Assembly (NCBI GenBank): GCA_023262645.1
Contig: JALRAA010000009.1
Coordinates: forward strand, 1 to 16,951
DNA: 16,951 nt
Origin: Burkholderiaceae bacterium
Lineage (GTDB): Bacteria > Pseudomonadota > Gammaproteobacteria > Burkholderiales > Burkholderiaceae_C
Reading direction: 5' to 3'
Of the stretch, positions 7,505 through 14,837 are shown piece after piece. Position 1 is the first letter of the stretch. The number at the start of each line of letters is the position of its first letter. The position numbers and the translations under genes are program-made. The notes beneath the pieces are model-generated. The model did not search any database. It was not told the DNA's origin and saw only the letters and a program-made list of their open reading frames with translations.

Positions 7505-8566
7505 ATGAGCAGTTCAACGCGTTGGAAACACAGACCACCGGGCTCGACTTGGGGTGATTTCGGCCCAGACGACCAAGCAGGGCGCATGAACTTATTGACC
7601 CCAGACAAAGTCATGCAAGGCATGGCCGAGGTCAAGCACGGCATCACCTTCAACCTCAGCTTACCGTTGGATTTTCCGGGCGGTAATGTGCTCAACCCGA
7701 GGCGCAGTGCCCCTGTGTTGCGTCCCACGGTACGCAATGGCAAGCCCAACATGAATTACCAAATGTGGTGTGACGACCCTATGTGCACCGATGTGATGAG
7801 TGACGATTTGGTGATCATGCATTTGCAATACAGCACGCAATGGGACAGTCTGGCGCACGCAGGTTCCATGTTCGATGCCGATGGCGATGGCGTGCCAGAA
7901 CCGCTTTACTACAACGGATTTCGCGCAGGCGTCGATGTGGTCGGACCCGACAAGCCCGATGGTGCGGGCATTTTCGATTTCATCAACATTCCCAAGGCTT
8001 CCACGTCTTATGCCAAGGCGCTGGGTATAGAGGTCATGGCAGAGCGTTGTGTGCAAGGGCGGGCAGTGCTGGTGGATTTGCATGCGCATCTCGGTCATAC
8101 CGGTGAGGCGGTGGGGTACGACACTTGGATGCGCATATTGGACAAAGACCGTATCGAGATTGAAAGCGGCGACATGGTCTGCATACACACCGGCTTTGGT
8201 GAAGTGCTGCTGCAAATGAACCGCCAACCGAATGCGGATGTGCTGGCCCGCACGGGGTGTTCATTGGATGGCCGCGACGAAAAACTCCAACAATGGATCA
8301 CTGACAGTGGCTTGGTGGCTTTGATCGCTGACAACTATGCGGTGGAATACCATCCCGCCAAGCCGGGCGACATGGCCTGCTCCAGCTTGCCGCTTCATGA
8401 GCATTGCCTGTTCAAGCTGGGTGTGCATTTGGGTGAGCTCTGGCATTTGACCCCGTTGGCCAATTGGCTGCGAGCGCATCAGCGGTATCGGTTTTTGTTG
8501 ACCGCGCCGCCTTTGCGGCTGCCCGGTGCCATCGGCTCACCCGCTGCCCCTATTGCCACCGTATGA
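7505..8566 (+). CDS. Cyclase-family (kynurenine formamidase-like) metal-dependent hydrolase
   Basis: A 353-residue protein of the Cyclase family (PF04199), which includes kynurenine formamidase and isatin hydrolase: metal enzymes hydrolysing amide or lactam bonds or acting on polyketide-like rings. The usual HxGTHxDxPxH metal motif appears in the variant form of the long subgroup, STQWDSLAH at 110-118, keeping D114 and H118. It is followed by DADGDGVPE (124-132), which resembles an EF-hand calcium loop. 'DLVIMHLQYSTQWD' and 'GDMVCIHTGFGE' are the core strands. The start is well supported: AAGGGGAG lies just upstream of ATG 7505. Only 44 nt follow livM, so it is probably the last gene of the importer operon and acts on the imported molecule. 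Substrate unknown. Confidence 0.82.
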   Translation: MSSSTRWKHRPPGSTWGDFGPDDQAGRMNLLTPDKVMQGMAEVKHGITFNLSLPLDFPGGNVLNPRRSAPVLRPTVRNGKPNMNYQMWCDDPMCTDVMSDDLVIMHLQYSTQWDSLAHAGSMFDADGDGVPEPLYYNGFRAGVDVVGPDKPDGAGIFDFINIPKASTSYAKALGIEVMAERCVQGRAVLVDLHAHLGHTGEAVGYDTWMRILDKDRIEIESGDMVCIHTGFGEVLLQMNRQPNADVLARTGCSLDGRDEKLQQWITDSGLVALIADNYAVEYHPAKPGDMACSSLPLHEHCLFKLGVHLGELWHLTPLANWLRAHQRYRFLLTAPPLRLPGAIGSPAAPIATV

Positions 8567-8789
8567 ACAATTTCCAAAATAATAAATAAAACCTTTTAAA
8601 TGCTTCCTTGGACAAATTTTTTTACAAGATACATTGAAAAATTGCTGATTCACATCAATATTCAGTGAATCGATCCGATACCACAATAGGGTTGTTGTGG
8701 GTTGTGGTTAAACATTGAAAATTTACACGCACGTTCGGTGTCATTGGTTATGATTCTGATGTGTATTTAACTGGGAATTGTGGGCATTT
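8567..8789 (+). promoter_or_regulatory. AT-rich intergenic regulatory region upstream of the globin-like gene
   Basis: This 223-bp gap is clearly more AT-rich than its flanks and holds no plausible gene. It contains an FNR-like box with an overlapping inverted repeat (8645-8671), a second inverted repeat CCACAA/TTGTGG (8681-8686 and 8695-8700, with a further TTGTGG at 8702-8707), and TGGTTATGAT at 8745-8754, a possible -10 element. No clear intrinsic terminator was seen for the upstream operon. Confidence 0.5.
8645..8671. promoter_or_regulatory. Candidate FNR/Anr-type box overlapping a 7-bp inverted repeat
   Basis: CTGATTCACATCAA at 8645-8658 matches the FNR/Anr consensus TTGAT-N4-ATCAA in nine of ten fixed positions. 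Overlapping it, GATTCAC (8647-8653) and GTGAATC (8665-8671) form a perfect inverted repeat with an 11-nt spacer. Either could be a dimeric regulator site. It lies about 130 nt before the downstream start codon, which is far for direct activation from the TATGAT at 8749, so a different start site or another regulator is possible. Confidence 0.4.
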
Positions 8790-9596
8790 ATGGTCGTACG
8801 CACAGAAGCTGAATTCAAGGAAAAGATCGAATACGGCTTCGAACTTTTCTACAACGACGTGCTTGAAAAGAAAGATATTCGGCATTTTTTCTTTGGCATC
8901 ACGTTGCAAAAAATCATCGAAGACTACTTTCTGTACAAAGACTTTGTGATGGCCAAACCGGAGCGCTATTACAAAGATATGGTCATGCAAACTGCGCCAT
9001 CTGCTGTGCAAGTCAAAGCGCCGCAGTTTGATGAAATTCAACTTGCGCTGCAAAACAATTTGCGATTGGCGGGCTTTTTGAAAGTTGAAATTCCCAAGTT
9101 GGCGGTTCACGCGCTTGAAGTCATGGAAGAAACCCGCGCACAAAAGGCAGACGCTGACAGCCCCAAAGTGTGGAAACCTTTTGAGGTGACTAACCAATTG
9201 GTGTGTGACTATTTCAATGCCAACCGAACCGATGCGCGGCTTGAAAAAAATGGGGATATTTACTGCACACGCGGTTTCTTGTATCCGTTTTGGGTGCGTG
9301 TCAACACCGATTCCAAGCAAATCATATTCATTGGCCAAGCCTTCCCAACCAGCACCTCGACGCCTTTGGTTGAAGTGCAAAAGTTATGCGAACAAGTCAA
9401 TGAAAAATTGACACAACAAAAATTTGCGGTGCGCGAGACTCCCAACGGCCCTGTTTTGTTTGCAAGGCATTCTTTCTCTTACATCAACGGGGTGCCCGTG
9501 CGTATGTTGTTGCGTGGCGCCAAGCAATTTGCTTCGAGTTTTGAGTCGGCGATCAACATGGATACCAACCAGTTGATGATCAAAAAATTCAGCTAA
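8790..9596 (+). CDS. Putative haem-less truncated-globin-like domain fused to a YbjN-like domain
   Basis: A 268-residue soluble protein, no signal peptide or membrane segment. I do not recognise it as a named gene. Residues 1-118 can be laid along a group I truncated haemoglobin: FYNDVLEKKDIRHFFFG (20-36) matches the B-C region 'FYxxVLxDPxLxxFFxG', PERYYKD (57-63) the pre-F region 'PxRYxGRD', and QFDEIQLALQNNL plus EVMEETR the G and H helices. Tyr B10 (Y21) and the CD1 Phe (F34) are kept, but no His stands where the proximal F8 His should be (MVMQTAPSA, 64-72), so haem binding is unlikely. Residues about 129-260 resemble YbjN-family (DUF1790-type) sensory/chaperone-fold proteins: GDIYCTRGFLYPFWVRV, a helix KLCEQVNEKL, and FSYINGVPVRMLLRGAKQF. 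ATG 8790 is preferred over TTG 8778. Its 3' end overlaps the convergent MFS gene by 8 bp. It may be a sensor or regulatory adaptor; assignment is by eye. Confidence 0.55.
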   Translation: MVVRTEAEFKEKIEYGFELFYNDVLEKKDIRHFFFGITLQKIIEDYFLYKDFVMAKPERYYKDMVMQTAPSAVQVKAPQFDEIQLALQNNLRLAGFLKVEIPKLAVHALEVMEETRAQKADADSPKVWKPFEVTNQLVCDYFNANRTDARLEKNGDIYCTRGFLYPFWVRVNTDSKQIIFIGQAFPTSTSTPLVEVQKLCEQVNEKLTQQKFAVRETPNGPVLFARHSFSYINGVPVRMLLRGAKQFASSFESAINMDTNQLMIKKFS

Positions 9597-10767
9597 CTTG
9601 CGTTGCCTTGCCAGGGCTTTGCCGGGATGCAGCCAGACCGGTCAACACCACCGCCACGGCAAACGCAGCCAATGTTTCATGCAACACGTTGGCGTCGACG
9701 CTCCAAGACAAAAGCACCACCCCACACGATTGACCCAAAAACAGCAGGCTGGCAAACATGGTCAATGCCGTGCTCCGGTTGTCAGGCGCCATTTGCGTGG
9801 CTTGGGTTTGCAACACGTTGTGCAACATATAAAGACCCATGCCGGTGACCAAGCAGGCACACAAAGCACCTGCAGTTTGTTGTGTCAGTAAGAGCAAGGC
9901 GAGCCCAGTGGCAATCAGACATCCACCTGCGATGGCCAAACCGGCTTCGCCCAACCAAGCGATCCATTTTTTTGCGAAATGGCTGTAGGCCAAGCCACCC
10001 AACCCATAGAGCAGCATGGCAGAGCCTGCTGCCGAACTGCTCATGTGGAAATCTTTGATCAACACACTGGGAATAAACACCAGTGCGCCGAATGCCAACA
10101 CGCCTTCTAGCCAAGTCAGCAGCAAGACTTTTTGAACCAGGGTGGCTTGAAAAAAGCTCCGCATATTTCGCAGATAGGCCGCCACACTGTCAGGCCCTTT
10201 GTGTGAAACCGTGTCGGCAGTGCGGAACATTTCGCTGCGCATGAGCAAAATGGCTGCACCTGCGAACAACGTAGCCAAGGCATAAAACGCCCAGCGCCAA
10301 CCCAAGTATTGCGACGCAAAACCGCCAAACCATTGCCCAGCCATGAGACCTGAAACCGTGGCACTCATGAGCCGTGCCAAGGTATGTTGTCTGCGGTCGT
10401 AAGAAACTTTGTCGCCAATCAACGCCATGCTCAATGGAATGATGCCTGCAGCCACAGCGCCCATGGCACTGCGACTCCAGCCTAAGCTGTCAATGCCCGC
10501 AGACATGGCAGTGAGCACACTCAGCAGCGCACTCAGGGCGGCGCCCCAAGCGATCAATCGCACTTTGTTGAAGCGGTCACCCAAGGGGCCGTGTATCAAT
10601 TGCATCACGCCGTAGGCGATCGCAAACGCAGCGATCACCTGCGATGCTTGTCCGGGTGTTGCGTGAAACTCTTGCGCCCATTGCAGCAACATGGGGTCGC
10701 ACATGCGCATGGAGGCCATGCTGGCAAATGAGGCCAAGCCGAGAAGTCGGATATCGGTGTTGTTCAT
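9589..10767 (-). CDS. MFS transporter
   Basis: A 392-residue major facilitator with about 12 hydrophobic segments. The loop 2-3 motif GPLGDRFNKVRL (60-71) is the classic MFS motif A, and the second half has a weak copy. Length and motif placement fit drug/metabolite:H+ antiporters or small-molecule exporters (YnfM/Bcr-like), but substrate cannot be read. It is the last gene of the minus-strand operon, 40 nt after the CoA-transferase stop, which suggests import or export of a substrate or product of that pathway. It converges on and overlaps the globin-like gene by 8 bp. No terminator hairpin lies between them. Confidence 0.88.
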   Translation of the reverse strand: MNNTDIRLLGLASFASMASMRMCDPMLLQWAQEFHATPGQASQVIAAFAIAYGVMQLIHGPLGDRFNKVRLIAWGAALSALLSVLTAMSAGIDSLGWSRSAMGAVAAGIIPLSMALIGDKVSYDRRQHTLARLMSATVSGLMAGQWFGGFASQYLGWRWAFYALATLFAGAAILLMRSEMFRTADTVSHKGPDSVAAYLRNMRSFFQATLVQKVLLLTWLEGVLAFGALVFIPSVLIKDFHMSSSAAGSAMLLYGLGGLAYSHFAKKWIAWLGEAGLAIAGGCLIATGLALLLLTQQTAGALCACLVTGMGLYMLHNVLQTQATQMAPDNRSTALTMFASLLFLGQSCGVVLLSWSVDANVLHETLAAFAVAVVLTGLAASRQSPGKATQVS

Positions 10768-10807
10768 CGCGAAGCGCCAAGTGGGCTGACGCGTTCAAGC
10801 GTGACTG

Positions 10808-11968
10808 TCAAAGCGTGATCCCAAATTCCGCCAGGATGTTGTCGGTGTGCTCGCCCACACTGGGTATGGCACCCATGGTGTATTCAAATGCATCGCTGTG
10901 CCCGGGAGGCAACAAGGCAGGCAATTTGCCCACCGGTGAATCGATGTCTACCCAACGCTTGCGTGCTTGCAATTGGGGATGCGCCCACACGTCTGCCATG
11001 TTGTTCATGCGGGCGTTGGCGATTTGCGCTTGGTCGAGTTTTTCAATCACTTGAGCTGCCGTCATTCGGGCAAACACGTTGAGGATGATGGTCTCGAGTA
11101 TGTGGCGGTTTTCATGGCGCAACCGGTTGTTGTTGAAACGCGGGTCACTGGCCAATGCAATGTCTTGCATGACCACTTCGCAAAACTGCAACCACTCGCG
11201 TTCGTTTTGCAAACCCAGCATCACACTGTTTCCATCACCGGCCACAAACGGCCCGTAGGGATAAATCGTGGCATGCGAAGCACCGTTGCGCGGGGGTGGC
11301 GCTGCGTTATCGGTGGCGTAATACATGGGAAAACCCATCCACTCTGTCAGCGCTTCGAGCATAGACACATCGATATGTGCGCCTTCACCGGTTTTGTCTC
11401 GGTGCACCAAGGCCGCCAATATGCTGCTGTAGGCGTACATGCCAGCAGCAATGTCGGCGATGGAATTGCCACTTTTACTGGGTTGCTCGGGCGTGCCAGT
11501 GATGGATAAATAACCCGCTTCGCTTTGTATCAACAGGTCATAGGCTTTTTTGTCGCGGTAAGGGCCGTCCAGTCCATAACCGGAGATATCGCAAACAATC
11601 AGGCGCGGGTGCAGTGCTCGCAAGCTGGCCGCATCCAAACCCATGCGCGCTGTCGCACCCGGAGCCAGGTTTTGCACCAACACATCGGCATGGCCGAGTA
11701 TGTGTTTCAACGCGGACAAATGGGTGGGTTGTTTCAAATCTAGCGCCAGACTTTCTTTGGATCGGTTGACCCACACAAAATGCGATGAAGCACCGCGTGC
11801 GCGTTTGTCGTAGCCACGGGCAAAGTCGCCTTCTCCGGGGCGCTCTACTTTGATGACGCGTGCGCCTAAATCGGCGAGTTGTCGGGTGCAAAACGGTGCG
11901 GCGATGGCATGCTCTAAAGACACCACGGTCACGTGGTCCAGCGGTTGAGAGGATGGGGTGTGAGACAT
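10808..11968 (-). CDS. Family III CoA-transferase (CaiB/BaiF)
   Basis: A 386-residue CaiB/BaiF-type CoA-transferase, moving CoA between carboxylic acids without free energy loss. The N-terminal VSLEHAIAAPFCTRQLADLGARVIKVE is the family's CoA-binding Rossmann half. The catalytic Asp that forms the acyl-aspartyl intermediate is D144 in KAYDLLIQSEAG. 'GEGAHIDVSMLEALTEWMG' (the interlocking-dimer region) follows. It resembles the mesaconyl-CoA, itaconate or succinyl-CoA:citramalate subgroups more than carnitine CaiB, fitting the MaoC-type neighbour, but this is inference. Its start codon shares one base with the upstream dehydrogenase's stop (TGATG at 11970-11966), indicating translational coupling. 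Confidence 0.92.
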   Translation of the reverse strand: MSHTPSSQPLDHVTVVSLEHAIAAPFCTRQLADLGARVIKVERPGEGDFARGYDKRARGASSHFVWVNRSKESLALDLKQPTHLSALKHILGHADVLVQNLAPGATARMGLDAASLRALHPRLIVCDISGYGLDGPYRDKKAYDLLIQSEAGYLSITGTPEQPSKSGNSIADIAAGMYAYSSILAALVHRDKTGEGAHIDVSMLEALTEWMGFPMYYATDNAAPPPRNGASHATIYPYGPFVAGDGNSVMLGLQNEREWLQFCEVVMQDIALASDPRFNNNRLRHENRHILETIILNVFARMTAAQVIEKLDQAQIANARMNNMADVWAHPQLQARKRWVDIDSPVGKLPALLPPGHSDAFEYTMGAIPSVGEHTDNILAEFGITL

Positions 11969-13137
11969 CAGTAAGACTTCGGTAGGCCCAGCACGTGTTC
12001 GGCGACATAGGCGTAAATCAAATTGGTCGACACAGGTGCCACTTGGTACAGCCTTGTCTCACGGAATTTTCGCTCAATATCGTATTCGCTCGCAAAACCA
12101 AAACCGCCATGCGTTTGTAAGCACACATTGGCGGCTTCCCAAGAGGCTTTGGCCGCCAAATACTTGGCCATGTTGGCTTGTGTGCCGCAGGCTTGGTGTG
12201 CATCAAACCGTTTGCAAGCTTCGTACCGCATCAGGTTAGCGGCTTCGGTTTCAATCAAGTTGTCGGCAATCGGAAACTGCACGCCTTGGTTCATACCGAT
12301 GGGGCGACCGAAAACCTGGCGTGTGTTGGCATAGTCGCGGGCTTTGCGAATGAACCAATAAGCGTCGCCTATGCATTCGGCCGCAATCAACGCGCGTTCT
12401 GCATTGAGGCCATCTAATATGTATGCAAAGCCTTCGCCTTCCTTGCCGATCAGGTTGTCCTCTGGGATTTCCAAGTTCTCAAAAAACACTTCGTTGGTTT
12501 CATGGTTGGGCATGTTGCGAATCGGCTTGAGCACCATGCCTTTGGACAGCGCTTGTTTCACATCGACAATGAACACCGACAAGCCTTGGCTTTTGCGCGT
12601 CACTTCAGCCAACGGCGTGGTGCGTGCCAGCAACACCATGAAGTCGGAATGCTGCACCCGTGATATCCAAACTTTTTGACCATTCACTCTGTAGCGGTCA
12701 CCATGTTTGGTTGCGGTGGTTTTCAATCGCGTGGTGTCGCTTCCCGTGTCAGGCTCTGTGACCGCCATCGACTGCATGCGCCATTCGCCGCTGGCGATGC
12801 GGGGCAGGTAGGTTTGTTTTTGTTGCTCAGAGCCATGGCGCAACACGGTGCCCATGTTGTACATCTGCCCGTGACACGACCCGGCATTGCCACCAGAGAG
12901 ATTGATTTCTTCCATGATCACCGACGCCTGTGTCAGGCTCAAGCCCGACCCACCGTATTGCGTGGGGATGAGCGCCGCCAGCCATCCCGCTTGGGTGAGC
13001 GCTTCGACAAAGGCTTGAGGGTAGGCGCGTTGTTCGTCAACGCTTTGCCAATAGGTGCTGTCAAACCCTGCGCACAGTTGCCGCAGGGCATCGCGTATTT
13101 CTTGGTGTTCGTCTGTTGCTGGCAAGTCGTGTGTCAT
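11968..13137 (-). CDS. Acyl-CoA dehydrogenase
   Basis: A 389-residue FAD-dependent acyl-CoA dehydrogenase introducing the 2,3 double bond into an acyl-CoA. FAD/substrate signature AVTEPDTGSDT is at 125-135 and KVWISR at 155-160. The C-terminal domain has QTHGGFGFASEYDIER (341-356) with Glu 351 at the usual catalytic-base position of medium/short-chain members; a second candidate base, E247 in GLNAERA, is where isovaleryl- and long-chain types place it. Length is normal. The frame runs open upstream to 13269, but ATG 13137 overlaps the MaoC stop as ATGA and gives the family N-terminus, so that start is chosen. Electron acceptor would be ETF; no etf genes are in the window. Confidence 0.92.
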   Translation of the reverse strand: MTHDLPATDEHQEIRDALRQLCAGFDSTYWQSVDEQRAYPQAFVEALTQAGWLAALIPTQYGGSGLSLTQASVIMEEINLSGGNAGSCHGQMYNMGTVLRHGSEQQKQTYLPRIASGEWRMQSMAVTEPDTGSDTTRLKTTATKHGDRYRVNGQKVWISRVQHSDFMVLLARTTPLAEVTRKSQGLSVFIVDVKQALSKGMVLKPIRNMPNHETNEVFFENLEIPEDNLIGKEGEGFAYILDGLNAERALIAAECIGDAYWFIRKARDYANTRQVFGRPIGMNQGVQFPIADNLIETEAANLMRYEACKRFDAHQACGTQANMAKYLAAKASWEAANVCLQTHGGFGFASEYDIERKFRETRLYQVAPVSTNLIYAYVAEHVLGLPKSY

Positions 13138-14018
13138 GGCGTGTCGGTGTGTGAAGACCAGTGGGCAACGGCTTGCATGCACACATGGCCTTCGTGGTCT
13201 TGAACCCATGCGTGCACTTCTTCCGCTGGGGTTGCGGCACACAAACGCAGCGTCCGCTGGTCGGCGCATTCAAAGACAGGCTTGAGTGCTTTGAAGGCAA
13301 ACGAGGACAGTGAGCGGCCATGGTGTCTGCGCAGCAAATCGACCAACAAGCTGGCCATCAACGGGCCATGCACCACCAAGCCAGGGTAGCCCTCGGTTTG
13401 CATCGCATAGCGGCGGTCGTAGTGAATGCGGTGGCTGTTGAACGTCAAGGCCGAGTAGCGAAACAGCAGCACATCATCTGGCACCAGCTCGCGTTGCCAT
13501 TCGGGTGTCAGCGTCGGCAAGATGCCTGTGCTGGTTGGTTCATGGCCTAACGCCAAGGGCTTGTACACGATGTCATGTGTTTCTTCCAAACACAATCCTT
13601 GCGGCCCTTGGTAGCTGTGTTGAACTTGCACGAACAACAATTCACCACTGCGTCCGGTTTTGTATTGCACACGGTCAATGCGTGATCTGCGTTCTATGGT
13701 GTCGCCCAATCGCATAGGTTGGTGCCACTGCAACCGACCGCCTGCCCACATGCGTTTGGGAAAAGGTACCGGAGGTAAAAAACCACCCCTTTTGGGGTGG
13801 CCATCCTCACCCAGTTCGGACTGTGCGGTGGTTGGCCAAAAATACAACCAATGCCACAACGCTGGTAATGCATCGCCCAAGCGCGGTTCGGCATCGGTGC
13901 GGTCCAGCAAAGCAGACATGGCGCGAACGGGCGCCACACTGAGGATGTCGTGGCGTGTTTCAGTCTTGCCTTGCCAACTTTGCAAATGCGACAGCGTCGT
14001 TGCGTCTATGGCATTCAC
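13134..14018 (-). CDS. MaoC/FAS1-like acyl-CoA hydratase (mesaconyl-C4-CoA hydratase / HTD2-like)
   Basis: A 294-residue double-hotdog hydratase. The N-terminal half carries ALPALWHWLYFWP (50-62) and DGHPKRGGFLPPVPFPKRMW (72-91), typical of the mesaconyl-C4-CoA / itaconyl-CoA hydratase group. The C-terminal half has the R-hydratase motif FNSHRIHYD (193-201) with the catalytic Asp/His pair, then GYPGLVVHGPLMASLL. It would add water across the double bond made by the dehydrogenase. The frame is open to 14168, overlapping the SDR gene, but GTG 14018 is preceded by GAGGAG about 10 nt upstream and matches the family start, leaving 43 nt to the SDR stop. ATGA overlap with the downstream dehydrogenase start. 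A terminator-like hairpin lies within its coding strand (13777-13800). Confidence 0.88.
   Translation of the reverse strand: MNAIDATTLSHLQSWQGKTETRHDILSVAPVRAMSALLDRTDAEPRLGDALPALWHWLYFWPTTAQSELGEDGHPKRGGFLPPVPFPKRMWAGGRLQWHQPMRLGDTIERRSRIDRVQYKTGRSGELLFVQVQHSYQGPQGLCLEETHDIVYKPLALGHEPTSTGILPTLTPEWQRELVPDDVLLFRYSALTFNSHRIHYDRRYAMQTEGYPGLVVHGPLMASLLVDLLRRHHGRSLSSFAFKALKPVFECADQRTLRLCAATPAEEVHAWVQDHEGHVCMQAVAHWSSHTDTP
13777..13800 (-). terminator. Intrinsic-terminator-like hairpin inside the MaoC gene
   Basis: On the minus strand the sequence reads CCACCCC-AAAA-GGGGTGG followed at once by six T residues. This is a perfect 7-bp GC-rich stem, tetraloop and U-tract, on the transcribed strand of the operon, about 220 nt after the MaoC start. 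It encodes part of the conserved DGHPKRGGFL stretch. Two codons that build it, AGG for Arg77 and TTA for Leu81, look uncommon for this region. Could act as an attenuator or polarity point if ribosomes lag; whether it works in vivo is unknown. Confidence 0.6.
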
Positions 14019-14061
14019 TCGGTGGAGGCTCCTCGCTGCATGCTGTGATCTGGCCCAGCCA

Positions 14062-14814
14062 TCAGATCGTGCGTCCGCCATCCACAGGCATTTCAAGCCC
14101 AGTGAAAAATTCGGCGGCATCACTGGCCAGAAACACCGCAGCGGCGGCCACATCGCTGGCTTGTGCAAATCTGCCCAAGGGGATCGTGCCTAAAAATTTG
14201 GCGCGGTTGGTGGGGGTGTCTGGCAGACCCATGAAATCTTCGAACAATCCAGTCACACCCATGACGGGGCAAATCGCATTGACACGGATATTTTCTGGAC
14301 CGAGTTCAACTGCCATGGATTTGGACAACACGTTGACCGCGCCTTTGGAGGCGTTGTACCAAGACAAGCCGGGTCTGGGGCGAATGCCAGCGACTGACCC
14401 GATGTTCAAAATCACGCCGTGCTTTTGTTGGCGCATCAACGGCACCACCGCATGTGCCATGTGGAAAATAGATTTCACATTGACGGCGAACACTTTGTCG
14501 AACATGGCTTCGTCCACTTCCAGCATGGGACGGTTTTTGTGTGTGGTGCCTGCGTTGTTCACCACGATGTCAGGCATGCCAAAAGTGGCTACGCAATAGG
14601 CCACCAGTGCTTGCACTTGGTCGGCGCGGCTGACATCACAAGCGAATGGGCTGGCTTGCGCGCCTAAAGCATCTGCCACGCGTTGCGCTGCTTGTGCATT
14701 GATGTCGGCAACGATCACACGCGCACCCTCGCGCACATAGGCATGCGCAATGCCTTCGCCGAATCCGCCACCAGCGCCGGTGACGATGGCAATTTTTTTG
14801 TTCAACTGTGTCAT
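14062..14814 (-). CDS. Short-chain dehydrogenase/reductase (SDR)
   Basis: A 250-residue classical SDR. The cofactor motif TGAGGGFG is at 12-19, NNAG at 86-89, and the catalytic Ser140, Tyr153 and Lys157 are all present (YNASK). D37 after the second strand (IVADIN) points to NAD(H) over NADP(H). C-terminal MPVDGGRTI is the usual SDR end. Likely oxidises the 3-hydroxyacyl intermediate or an alcohol in the pathway; substrate unknown. It starts 23 nt after the ALDH stop. A run of seven A residues occurs in codons 5-8 on the coding strand; no sign of frameshift. Confidence 0.93.
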   Translation of the reverse strand: MTQLNKKIAIVTGAGGGFGEGIAHAYVREGARVIVADINAQAAQRVADALGAQASPFACDVSRADQVQALVAYCVATFGMPDIVVNNAGTTHKNRPMLEVDEAMFDKVFAVNVKSIFHMAHAVVPLMRQQKHGVILNIGSVAGIRPRPGLSWYNASKGAVNVLSKSMAVELGPENIRVNAICPVMGVTGLFEDFMGLPDTPTNRAKFLGTIPLGRFAQASDVAAAAVFLASDAAEFFTGLEMPVDGGRTI

Positions 14815-14837
14815 GGTGTGGCTTTCACTCTCAAGAT

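Noticed and set aside
8681..8708. CCACAA/TTGTGG inverted repeat as an operator or terminator
   Set aside because: Short arms in a GT-rich run with several alternative pairings and no T-tract; kept only as a note in the intergenic entry.
13138..13269. N-terminal extension of the acyl-CoA dehydrogenase
   Set aside because: The extension is an Arg/Cys/Pro-rich shadow of the MaoC 3' end; ATG 13137 overlaps the MaoC stop and matches the family start.
14790..14800. Run of seven A residues early in the SDR gene as a phase-variable tract
   Set aside because: Seven bases is short for slippage, and the Lys-Lys codons fit the normal SDR N-terminus; the frame is intact.
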